From Holophagaceae bacterium (GTDB lineage: Bacteria; Acidobacteriota; Holophagae; Holophagales; Holophagaceae): a DNA stretch of 64,000 nucleotides. Under the pieces are notes generated by a model. It was not told the origin of the DNA and searched no databases. It worked only from the letters and a program-made list of their open reading frames with translations. Position 1 is the stretch's first letter. The number at the start of each line of letters is the position of its first letter. Location of the stretch: assembly GCA_016722505.1 (NCBI GenBank), contig JADKJH010000005.1, positions 1 to 64,000 on the forward strand, read 5' to 3'. Shown piece after piece: positions 44,575-53,493 of this stretch. A program made the position numbers and the translations under genes.

Positions 44575-44595
44575 TTAATTAATGATAATCATATC
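44575..44595. promoter_or_regulatory. Fur-box-like palindrome in convergent intergenic space
   Basis: ATGATAATCAT at 44582-44592 is the perfect central part of the Fur consensus, and the full 19-base match is about 13. It sits in an A/T-rich patch between two convergent genes with no gene start nearby. A GTGTTGAC/GTCAACAC hairpin lies about 80 bases further on, at the end of the glycosyltransferase gene. A small RNA is possible but not shown. Confidence 0.3.
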
Positions 44596-44690
44596 TGTAT
44601 TTGCGTAATCGTAAAAAAATGTTATTCCAGATCAGAATGTCCGCATAGTTTTCCGCAGATTTTGTTTTCTTTCGTGTTGACAGACCCGAG

Positions 44691-45458
44691 TCAACACTGG
44701 AGCGAAAACCAGGCGATCCGCCAGGTGTCCATAACGCCTCGAAAATGGCTTCCGCCCCCCTGGTGGTAGATCGCGCGGATGGGAATATGGGCCCAATTCA
44801 ATTTCCAATCCGCAGCTTTCATGGCGATCTCCATCTCGATGGCGAAGCCGGCGCTGCAAAGGTCCAGGCGTTCCAAAACCTTTTTACGGATCATCCGAAA
44901 ACCGCTCTGGCTATCCTCCCATTTCACACCCGCGATCCGCCCCAAGGTCCATGAGCCCAACGCATTGGTCTTCCATCTTTTTCCTGGGATCTTGCCACGA
45001 TCCTGGAAACGGCTGCCAATCAGGAAATCCGCCTTGGGGTGGGTGGCTAGATAATCCAAAAATCCGCAGAGATCCGCCGGGTCATGCTGGCCGTCCCCAT
45101 CAATAAAAAGGTAAAAATCAAAATCGTCATCGCGCACGTGGGCAATGCCCGCGCGCAGCACCTGCCCTTTGCCACCGCCTTTGCCAACCGGAAGATGCAG
45201 CACCTCGGCGCCGGCTGACTCCGCAATAGCCGCTGTGCCGTCCTGGGATGCATCATCCACCACCAGAATCCGTTGCTGGCCAAAGCGCAAGAGCCCGGAT
45301 ACCACCCCGCCTATATGCTCAGATTCATCGTGGGCGGCGATGATGGCCACGATCCTGGGAATGCTGCCAGGGACACCGCTAGAAAGAACGCTCAAGGTTT
45401 CACGCTTCTGGATTTGGGCGCCAGCGCGGACTGCGGCGGAAACGCCTGGCCAGTCCAC
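44691..45458 (-). CDS. Family 2 glycosyltransferase (dolichyl-phosphate mannose synthase-like)
   Basis: The core reads RIVAIIAAHDESEHIGGVVS, ILVVDDASQDGTAAIAESAG, the DxD site YLFIDGDGQHDPADL and FLIGSRFQDRGKIPG, as in polyprenyl-phosphate sugar transferases. It has no C-terminal membrane part. From the ATG at 45458 it would have 255 residues and overlap the peptidase gene by 67 bases. A TTG around 45398 would fit better, so the start is uncertain. Confidence 0.8.
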   Translation of the reverse strand: MDWPGVSAAVRAGAQIQKRETLSVLSSGVPGSIPRIVAIIAAHDESEHIGGVVSGLLRFGQQRILVVDDASQDGTAAIAESAGAEVLHLPVGKGGGKGQVLRAGIAHVRDDDFDFYLFIDGDGQHDPADLCGFLDYLATHPKADFLIGSRFQDRGKIPGKRWKTNALGSWTLGRIAGVKWEDSQSGFRMIRKKVLERLDLCSAGFAIEMEIAMKAADWKLNWAHIPIRAIYHQGGGSHFRGVMDTWRIAWFSLQC

Positions 45459-47289
45459 TTTGTGAACATCGCCTTCTGCTCGTCAGTGGCCATGGGATCC
45501 GGGAGTATGCGGAATATACGCTTGGGATTTTCGACCACAGGCACAGAAATGGTCTTCACCCGGCCACAGTCCGCCACCGTGAATTCGACTTTCCCGTTGA
45601 CTGGAACGTCGGCGATCCGCTGTTGGACCTCGGTCCCCAGCGTGGTGCGCCAACCGTTCACCGCCAGGATTTCCTGTCCGTAGCTGAGACCTGCCTCAAA
45701 GGCAGGCGAGCCTGGGATCACGTTCTTGATGGTGGACGCATCCGGCGCGGTTCCAAATTCGAGTCCCACATAGCTCTTGGAGAAGCGGGCCAGCGCCGCA
45801 TCCTTCAAGTCTTCAGGGGGCAGCGATTCCCAGGGCGCTTTGGTTTCAAATTTCAGGCCGAAGGCAGCTTCGATGGCGGACGGATCCAAGGGTCCGCTAT
45901 GGCGGATGTGGGCGTTCCAAAATGGCTCCGGATCCAGTCCGGACAGTTCCTGGTAGGCCTTCCGGATATCCGCATCGGTCAGCCCCTTCTCCCCATGCCG
46001 CTGCCAAAGCATAGCGAAAAGATCCTCCATGCTTTTTGCGCCTTTGGAGCCCACTCGGATCTGTGCGTCCATCATCAAGCCCACCAGCGCGCCTGCCTCG
46101 TAATAATCCACCGTGCTGTTGGGCGTGAATTCGGATGGTTTGTAGAATCGGATCCAGGCATCGAAGCTGGCCTCTTCCAGGCTCTGCTCCGCGCGTCCTG
46201 GCCGTTCTCCGTTCTCAGTCCAGCGTTTGGCCCACTCCTTGGCCTCGGTGGACCATGGAATCACGCCAGCTTTCATTCCAATCAGGTCATCCATATAGTC
46301 GGTGACGCCTTCGTGGAACCAGAGCAGCTTGGTGTAATTCTCACCGCTGTAGTCGAAGGGACCGAGCACCGGGTCATGCAATCGTTTCACATTCCAGGCA
46401 TGGAAGAATTCGTGGCTGATGAGACCGAAAAGCCCCTCGTAGCCAGCAGTCTTATTGAAACGGAAAGGGTCGCTCAACAGCGAGGTGGAGTTCTTGTGCT
46501 CCAAGCCGCCGCGGGCCTTGGGGCTGAAGGTGAGCAGGAATGTGTAGCGCTGGAATGGAAAGCCCCAAAAATGCTGCCGGCCTGGGTGACGATTTTTTTC
46601 GCGCCATCTATGATCCTGGCCTCGTCCCCATTGTGTTCGCCGGTAATAGCGAATTCGAAATCCGCGTTCAAGGCATGAAATGTGTGCAACCGGAAAGTCC
46701 CGAGCTCGAAAGGGGAATCCACCAGTTCTTCGTAGTTCGCCGCATGGTAGAAACCGTTTTTGAAAGGTAAGCTGGAAGCCACATTCCATGCCGCGGGGAA
46801 ATTCTCGAACCGGACAGCCACCGATCGGCCCTGTTCTTTCTCCAAGTACATGAAAGTCGCCGCCCCCACCAGCTGCGCATGGGCTGCGTCCACATGGTTG
46901 GTGCGCACGGACAGCTCGTTGCAGAAAACGCGATAGCTGAGCGTCGCGTTCCCTTTCAACAGTGGAAGCTGCCAGCGCTGCTTATCCAGCTTCCCCAGAG
47001 GGTGGATCTCCCCTCGGGAATCCTTCAGCGCCACACGATCCACGAAGCGGGCGTAATCCCGCACCAAGTATGAGCCTGGAGTCCAGGCTGGGAGCGATGC
47101 CACGGCTCCCTTTGCCAGCGCTTCTCCTGGCAACTCAAGGCTTACTTCCAATTCGTGCTGAGCCAGATTGATAGGGCGGACCACCACCCGGATTGGTTCG
47201 ATGTTCCGTACGGGTCCCTTGGCCATCGACACTCCTCCGCACAACATCAGGCCCAGAGCCATTCCCCACACTTCAAACGGCGATTTCAC
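45392..47289 (-). pseudogene. M61 family peptidase with PDZ domain, one-base frameshift
   Basis: The protein starts with a signal peptide (MALGLMLCGGVSMAKG), an N-terminal beta domain (VSLELPGEALAKGAVASLPA, WTPGSYLVRDYARFV), the zinc motif GLISHEFFHAWNVKRLHDP with WFHEGVTDYMDDL, and a C-terminal PDZ domain (FEAGLSYGQEILAVNGW). M61 enzymes are glycyl aminopeptidase-like. The frame is lost at the four-base run 46563-46566. A fifth G on the coding strand gives FGGFPFQRYTFLL and 632 residues. The open pieces are 46474-47289 and 45392 to about 46600. Confidence 0.85.
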
Positions 47290-48014
47290 AAAACAGGTTC
47301 CAGACCCCGAAGCCAGCGGTCCACGGCCCAGGCGAGTTCTTTTTCATCAATGACATATTCAGGGCGCCGCAGACCCTCTTCAATGAGCGCGCCAAAAATC
47401 GCAGTGAAAATCAGGACTTCCTTCCGGGCCTGTTCCAGGCTCACACCAAATACCGTATGGATATATAGCCCAAAAGGGCTGAGGGCTCTCTCCACTAGCG
47501 GCATGAGGTCCCGAAATCCGCTGTCTGGGCTTGGCACCGCGATGGAGCGAAAGATGAAACCAGTGAATTCAGGGGTCTCCCGAAGGAGTTCCACATAGCC
47601 CTTCGCCAGCTGCAAAGCAGAAGCCCGGATCTCGGATGCGCCAATGGGAACCGGCTCCAGCAATGGTTCCACAAGGTTCAGGACGCGCCGTTCGACCACC
47701 GCCTGGGCCACCAGGCAGAGCTGGCGGAACAACCCTTCCTTGCTGCCGAAGTGGTAATACAGGGTCGGTTTTGAGACGCCAGCCTCCTCCGCCACTTCCC
47801 GCACCTGCACGCCATCGAACCCGCGCTTGGCGAAATGGTCCAAGGCGACCAGCAGCAGCTTGGCCTTCAATTCGCCCTGGGCGCTCAAACGTTCAAGAGC
47901 ATCGCGGAACCGTACTCCGGGCAGCGCGACGCCAAGCGCTTCCGGACTAAAGACCGGCTGCATATCCGTGGTTCCGTGGTTCAGATTCTGGTTTGCGTTC
48001 ATGGCTTCATCCAA
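47286..48014 (-). CDS. TetR family transcriptional regulator
   Basis: The helix-turn-helix part reads LLLVALDHFAKRGFDGVQVR, EVAEEAGVSKPTLYYHFGSK, EGLFRQL, the TetR signature. The ligand-binding part is unique, as usual. The protein has an unusual 40-residue N-terminal extension before the DNA-binding domain. Its stop overlaps the M61 peptidase start as ATGA, so it is co-translated with the peptidase and may control this cluster. Confidence 0.9.
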   Translation of the reverse strand: MDEAMNANQNLNHGTTDMQPVFSPEALGVALPGVRFRDALERLSAQGELKAKLLLVALDHFAKRGFDGVQVREVAEEAGVSKPTLYYHFGSKEGLFRQLCLVAQAVVERRVLNLVEPLLEPVPIGASEIRASALQLAKGYVELLRETPEFTGFIFRSIAVPSPDSGFRDLMPLVERALSPFGLYIHTVFGVSLEQARKEVLIFTAIFGALIEEGLRRPEYVIDEKELAWAVDRWLRGLEPVL

Positions 48015-48639
48015 GATGCCCTAGTTTAAGGAAAATTTCCCGCCAACCTTTGGGCAAGGCCGCCGCATCCCGTGCGATGGTGGCCTCGTCCCCGCGAATA
48101 AAGGGTCCCGTGCGGCCCGCGTCCCCATGCCGCTCGATGTTGCGCCGTGTGGCCTCAACCAAGGGCATGAGGCCGCGACCCGGTAGTTCCACCCCTGAGG
48201 AGCGCAGCAGCGCCGCTGCGCCCAGCCACAACGTGGCGGAGTGGGCGGAGGTCAGCACGGCGGCCGCATGGTACAGGGCCTTTTGGCCGGGTTCCAACTG
48301 GAAAGGCTCGAATCCCAATTTTTGAAAGGCAGAAACAAGGAATTCAGGAACATTTCCAGTGAGCGCGAGGGGTGTCCCGCGCCAGTCGGCCGGTTCGCCG
48401 TCAAAACTGGTGAGGGGATGGGCGCAAGGCACGCCTTCCAGGTGAAAACTTCCTGATAGGTGGGCACATCGTCCAGGGAAACGGTCCGCTTGGGCTGAAA
48501 TGGCATCATCCGGCACTGCCAGCAGCGCGAAACCTTCTGGTGCCTCAGCACTGGACAGCAGCGTCACAGAATCGCCCCAGGCCTTTGCGAGGGACCGACC
48601 CGCCCGCCCTCTCCCTAGAATGCTGAACTCATGTGTCAT
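48007..48639 (-). CDS. Rossmann-fold protein with DUF2520
   Basis: The 210-residue protein starts MTHEFSILGRGRAGRSLAKAW with a nucleotide-binding GxGxxG-like turn. It continues ALLAVPDDAISAQADRF and CAHLSGSFHLEG, then a helical C-terminal part with YHAAAVLTSAHSATLWLGAA, matching the Rossmann/DUF2520 family. The reaction is unknown. The start at 48639 is only 22 bases from the divergent gene at 48662. It overlaps the TetR gene by eight bases. Confidence 0.8.
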   Translation of the reverse strand: MTHEFSILGRGRAGRSLAKAWGDSVTLLSSAEAPEGFALLAVPDDAISAQADRFPGRCAHLSGSFHLEGVPCAHPLTSFDGEPADWRGTPLALTGNVPEFLVSAFQKLGFEPFQLEPGQKALYHAAAVLTSAHSATLWLGAAALLRSSGVELPGRGLMPLVEATRRNIERHGDAGRTGPFIRGDEATIARDAAALPKGWREIFLKLGHLG

Positions 48640-48661
48640 GACAACAGTGTGCCAGTGCAGA

Positions 48662-49366
48662 ATGTATTCCGTGAGCTGGCCCCTTCCCCCCGCCATCGAA
48701 TGGCCCAAATTCCTGCGGCTGCTCCGCAATCCCGCGCCGCCGAGAGGCTGGCTTGAGGCCGCGGCCGAACTGGAGGACCTGCAAAAGCGCCCCCTCCTTT
48801 TACGCTGGATCGCGCAACACCCCAAAGCACCAGCCCATCTGCGGGCCCGGCTGCTGCCGCGCCTGCCGTGGAGAGCCTTGGCGGCGGTAGCCTTGGATGC
48901 ATCGGCCCATCCACAAGCCCGAGCCTTCGCCACAGAAAGGCTGCAAAACCTCTGGCCCGGGCTAACCGTCGGCGAACGACGCGCCCTGGCTCCTTTGGCG
49001 CCGAAACCCCTTTGGCGGCTCGTATGGAAAATGCCTGATACAGGAGTCCTCCAGGCCTTTCTCCAGAATCCACGGCTGCACGAAAGCACGCTCATGGCCC
49101 TATTCCAAGCTCCCCTTCTACCATCGCAACTCGCCGCCTTGGAAACATCACTTTGGAGAGAACAGGAAGCTATCGCATTAAGAGTTCTCCGATTGATTGA
49201 TGAGACCCTGCTGATGCTGGAATCGCAGGTGGTGCTCGGCCACGCGGTCCACTGGATCAAGGTGTTGGAACCCGACGCAAGGCTCTTGGCGTCCACCAAC
49301 ATCCGGCACCCTGCGTTGCGGCGTATGGTCCGAGCCCATTCCGCCGCAGGAACATTCCCGGACTGA
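48662..49366 (+). CDS. Hypothetical helical-repeat protein
   Basis: The 234-residue protein is rich in Leu, Ala, Arg and Pro with repeating helical units such as LLLRWIAQHPKAPAHLRARL and LQAFLQNPRLHESTLMALFQ, suggesting a HEAT/ARM-like solenoid. I recognise no named family. It is divergent from the DUF2520 gene, and the histidine kinase gene follows after about 30 bases. Confidence 0.55.
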   Translation: MYSVSWPLPPAIEWPKFLRLLRNPAPPRGWLEAAAELEDLQKRPLLLRWIAQHPKAPAHLRARLLPRLPWRALAAVALDASAHPQARAFATERLQNLWPGLTVGERRALAPLAPKPLWRLVWKMPDTGVLQAFLQNPRLHESTLMALFQAPLLPSQLAALETSLWREQEAIALRVLRLIDETLLMLESQVVLGHAVHWIKVLEPDARLLASTNIRHPALRRMVRAHSAAGTFPD

Positions 49367-49395
49367 AGGCCGCGCGCCAGGATTTTCCGCTTAGG

Positions 49396-51566
49396 ATGGA
49401 ATGGACCTCAATGACACTTCAGAGCTCAGGCAGAAAGGCGGCCATGGATATTCCTGCTCCGATACCCGATGGGCCTCAGGAAACGGGAATGCTGTCTGAC
49501 TCGGTTGTAGGGCAGCGGTACCTGGCGGAGCATTTGACCCAAGGGAGAACGGTAGAGGACCTCATCGGCGCCCTGTGCCGGCAAGTGGAAACCTACCGCT
49601 GTGGAGAGGTGGACCTGAAAGGGAACCCTGGCCGCCCGGACCTAGAAACCAACCAAGATTTGCTCCGGGAACATGGCTTCCAGCTGGGGGAGGCCCAGCG
49701 CATCGCCCATATCGGAAGTTGGGAGCTGGATCTTCGGGATCTGTCCAGCAAGTGGTCAGAGGAGACGTTCCGGATTTTCGGCTATGACCCCATCAGCTTC
49801 ACACCCACAAAAGCCGCCTTCTATGGGGTGGTCCACCCTGAGGACCTGGAGCGGGTCAGGGCTGCTGATGTAGAAATATCCGCCGGGGGACCAGGGAAAT
49901 CGAGCATCGGATCATAAGGCCTGATGGCTCCATTGCATGGGTATACCTTCACGCTGAAATCCAGCGGGATGAGAATGGAAGACCCACCGCCCTGCTGGGC
50001 ATCTGCCAGGACATCACCGAGCGCAAGCTGTCCGAAGTCCAGTTGCGCAAGAGCGAGGCCCGCTATCGCTCCGTGGTGGAACAAGCCGAGGAAATCATTT
50101 TCCTTTTCGACGTGGCCACCAAGCGCATCGTGGAAGCAAATGAAGCTTTCCACAAGGTCCTTGGCTACAGCGATGAGGATTTGAAAACCATTTGCCTGTA
50201 CGATCTGGCGGAGGCTGACCGGGAATCTGTGGACCGGAACATCGCCCTCGTGATGGCGGCGCAGCACAGCAAAGTGGGCCTCCGCCGCTATCGCCATAAG
50301 GATGGCCGGATCCATGACCTGGATCTGAGCGCCAACCATCTGCGGGAGGCTGATCAGGATTTGCTCTGCGTTGTTGCCCGCGACGTGACAGAGCAGGTCC
50401 GCTCGGAAGCAGCCGTGCTCCAGGCCCAAAAATTAGAGAGCCTGGGACTCTTGGCGGGTGGCATCGCCCATGATTTCAACAATCTGCTCACAGCCATTCT
50501 CGGAAATTTGAATCTGATCCAGATGAACCTGCCCAAGGTTTCGCCTGTTCAACCCCAGCTCGGAAATATCGAAAGCACCGTGCTCCGCGCGGCAGATCTC
50601 ACCCGCCAATTGCTTACCTATAGCGGGAAGGGGCGCTTCCAAATTCAGGCGGTGAGCCTGGGCCAAGTGGTAGAGGGCATGACCCGTCTGCTAGCGGTAT
50701 CCATTTCCAAGAGAGTCATTTTACATACCGAAATCCCTCAAGACCTGCCCGCCCTGGAAGGCGACCCAACCCAGATCCAGCAGATCGTGATGAACCTCGT
50801 CATCAATGCATCCGAAGCCATTGGCGATGCCGACGGCAACATCACCCTCACCGCCCGGGCCATCACGCTCGATGAATTCTTCATTTCCAACCATCTCATC
50901 AGGCAAGCCGTCAGTCCCGGGCCCCACATCGCCTTTGAAGTATCGGATACGGGCAGCGGCATGAGCCCAGCCACCATGTCGAGGATCTTTGATCCATTCT
51001 TCACCACCAAGGTTTCTGGGCGGGGCCTTGGATTGTCGGCCATGCTTGGCATCCTTCGGAGCCACCATGCGGGCATCAACATTTATTCAGAACTTGGAAG
51101 AGGCTCTATCTTCCGTATCTACTTTCCAGCTCATCAGGCCGCTGAAAAGGCGCCGGAAACGCCCAAACCACCTGCGCGTCTGAAACTCCCGCCAGGGACA
51201 GTGCTCATCGTGGATGATGAATCCACCATCCGCGCGACGGCGGGCGCCATGCTCGAGTCGCTCGGATTCAAGGTTCTGGAGGCCGCTGATGGCATCGAAG
51301 CCTTGGATCTGTACAAAGCGCACAGGCAGGACATCATCGTTGTGCTTCTGGACTTGACCATGCCGAAAATGGATGGCAAGGCAGCTTTCCAGGCCATCCA
51401 GGATATTGATCCTTCGGCCAAGGTCATACTCTCCAGCGGCTACAACCAACAGGAAGCCCTCCAATCCTTCGTTGGAATCCACCCGGCTGGATTTTTGAAG
51501 AAGCCATACCAGTACAGGGATCTACGAAACGAACTCGAAAAAACCCTGCTTGAAGACCCGCTCTGA
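49396..51566 (+). pseudogene. PAS-PAS hybrid histidine kinase, one-base frameshift
   Basis: Domains in order are PAS 1 (AQRIAHIGSWELDLRDLSSK), PAS 2 (YRSVVEQAEEIIFLFDVATK), HisKA with GLLAGGIAHDFNNLLTAILG, an ATPase domain (IVMNLVINASEAIGD, SDTGSGMSP, GRGLGLSAMLGI) and a receiver with LIVDDESTIRAT and LLDLTMPKMDG. There is no membrane segment, so the kinase is soluble. The frame is lost at GGGGG 49885-49889. A sixth G joins the pieces through GTREIEHRIIRPDGS. The start may be 49396, 49411 or 49444, and AAAGG favours 49444. Confidence 0.8.
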
Positions 51567-51579
51567 ATAGTTGGAGGTT

Positions 51580-52257
51580 TCAAGCGCGTTTGAGTACCTC
51601 GGCCACGGCCCGCTCTATGCCCACGAACACATCAGAAAGCCTCGCATCATCAAACATGTAGGCAGGCGTCGTGACAAGTTTCAAAGCCTCATCCACAACG
51701 ACATCGCGGGCCGTGTCGCGGTCCTGCGGATCCGCTCCCAGAGCCTTGAGCGCCGCCGTGGTGCCCTTGTCATTGCCGATGGTGAGCGCAGCGCTCTGGC
51801 CAGTGTTTTTCAAAATGAGCGCGATCAAGGCTGGCGCGATGCAGATGGCTCCGATTGGTTTTTTCGCTTCAAAAAAAGCCTTTACGAAGTGGAGCACTTC
51901 GGGAGCAACGTCCGCGCCAATCCCATTGAAGGCAAAGCCGCAATGGTTCTTCGCCACACCATAGCCCCCGGGCATGACAAGCGCATCGAAAGCTTTGGGA
52001 TCTGCTTCAGATAATGGCAGTATCTTGCCGCGGGCGATACGGGCAGCCTCTTCCAGGATATTGCGATGCTGGCCTTCCACAGCTTGGCCAGTAAGGTGGT
52101 TCACCACATGGTGCTGGTCCCTGTCCAGTGCGAAGCATTGGACGTTGGCGCCTTGTTGATCGAGAGCCAGCAGTGTGAGCACCGATTCCCGGATCTCCGC
52201 GCCATCCAAATGGCCACAACCAGCCAGCAGCACCGCGACGTTCAACCCCTTGGCCAT
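51580..52257 (-). CDS. elbB: ElbB family glyoxalase (DJ-1/PfpI superfamily)
   Basis: The 225-residue protein has NVAVLLAGCGHLDGAEIRES, LDALVMPGGYGVAKNHCGFAF-type sequence (FDALVMPGGYGVAKN) and the nucleophile in KKPIGAICIAPALIALIL, as in ElbB (YhbL), where glyoxalase activity is reported. It is convergent with the histidine kinase; the stops are 13 bases apart. Confidence 0.9.
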   Translation of the reverse strand: MAKGLNVAVLLAGCGHLDGAEIRESVLTLLALDQQGANVQCFALDRDQHHVVNHLTGQAVEGQHRNILEEAARIARGKILPLSEADPKAFDALVMPGGYGVAKNHCGFAFNGIGADVAPEVLHFVKAFFEAKKPIGAICIAPALIALILKNTGQSAALTIGNDKGTTAALKALGADPQDRDTARDVVVDEALKLVTTPAYMFDDARLSDVFVGIERAVAEVLKRA

Positions 52258-52307
52258 GGAAGCCTCCCGGAATGGACCTACAGTATGCCGCCGTTATGCT
52301 AAGGCAG

Positions 52308-53474
52308 ATGCGCATCTCCAATCGTCTTCCTGCCTCCCTGCTCCCCACGGCCTTTTCGATGCTGGTGGAGGCACGACGCGAAGCACCGGAATTCCTGGAC
52401 CTGACCGTTTCGAATCCCACCCAGTGCGGCTTTGATTTTGCGGAGGGCGCGTGGACGCCTGCCCTGGCGTCGGAAGAGGTGCTCCGCTACAAGGCCGATC
52501 CATGCGGTAGCCTTCCGGCTCGGGTGGCCATCGCCACCCACCACGGATGTGGTGTGCATCCCGAAGACATCCTTCTGACGGCTTCAACCAGCGAAGCCTA
52601 TTCATGGCTTTTTAAACTGCTGTGCGACCCTGGGGACCAGGTGCTGGTGCCTAGCCCCAGTTATCCACTCTTCGAGCATCTGGCTGCCTTGGAAGGCATC
52701 GAAACCGTAAACATCTCCGCCTATTTCCATGAGCGGTGGTGTTCGGATATCACGGCCCTCGAATCAGCCTGCGGTCCGCGCACCAGAGCCATCGTGGTCG
52801 TGAATCCCAACAATCCTTCTGGACAGTTTCTTTCCATAGGCGAGTGGAAGGATCTGGCTGCGCTTTGCGCCACACGGGATCTCGCTTTGCTGGTGGATGA
52901 AGTATTCGCTGATTTCGCGCTTGAGCCAGCCGTTGATTCCCTCCGCACTGCCTTGCTGGATGGAGATCCGCCCTGCCCTGTCTTCGTTCTGTCGGGCCTC
53001 AGCAAAGTGGCCCTCCTGCCGCAGGTTAAACTTGGATGGATTCTGCTTCGAGGGAAGGCAAGAGCCTGCCTTGAGCCCCTGGCCTTTCTGGCGGACCAGT
53101 ACCTTTCCGTATCCGCATCGGCTCAGGCGGTTGCTGCAACCGCGCTTCTGGCGGCCCCCGCGAGACGAACCAAGGTGCTTGATCGGGCCCATGACAACTT
53201 GATCTGCCTGGATGAGTTCCTGAAGGAGTACCCCCACCTTTCCCGCCTGCCGGTAGAAGGTGGCTGGTCAGTTCTTTTGCGGCGGCCCGTCTATCACGGC
53301 GCCGACGACGTTGCCTGCGCCAAGCGCCTGTTGGAAGAAACATCTGTTCTCGTGCATCCAGGCTCCTTCTTTGATTTGCCCATGGAGGGATACCTGGTAT
53401 TGAGCCTGCTCACCCCTCCAAGAAATTTTCGTGAAGGCCTATCACGTATCCTGCCCAGACTCCCTGTAGACTGA
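52308..53474 (+). CDS. PLP-dependent class I/II aminotransferase
   Basis: The 388-residue fold type I enzyme has TASTSEAYSWLFKLLCDPGD, VVVNPNNPSGQFL, LLVDEVFADF and the PLP lysine in VLSGLSKVALLPQVKLGWI, where the usual S-K-x-x-x-x-P-G/R pattern is slightly altered. AAGG precedes the ATG at 52308. It is an aspartate/alanine-type aminotransferase and the amino donor cannot be specified. The DUF4178 gene follows after 20 bases. Confidence 0.85.
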   Translation: MRISNRLPASLLPTAFSMLVEARREAPEFLDLTVSNPTQCGFDFAEGAWTPALASEEVLRYKADPCGSLPARVAIATHHGCGVHPEDILLTASTSEAYSWLFKLLCDPGDQVLVPSPSYPLFEHLAALEGIETVNISAYFHERWCSDITALESACGPRTRAIVVVNPNNPSGQFLSIGEWKDLAALCATRDLALLVDEVFADFALEPAVDSLRTALLDGDPPCPVFVLSGLSKVALLPQVKLGWILLRGKARACLEPLAFLADQYLSVSASAQAVAATALLAAPARRTKVLDRAHDNLICLDEFLKEYPHLSRLPVEGGWSVLLRRPVYHGADDVACAKRLLEETSVLVHPGSFFDLPMEGYLVLSLLTPPRNFREGLSRILPRLPVD

Positions 53475-53493
53475 TATCCATCTTCCAAAACCT

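Noticed and set aside
51571..52014. Plus-strand frame opposite elbB
   Set aside because: It is antisense to elbB, which has its full set of motifs on the minus strand.
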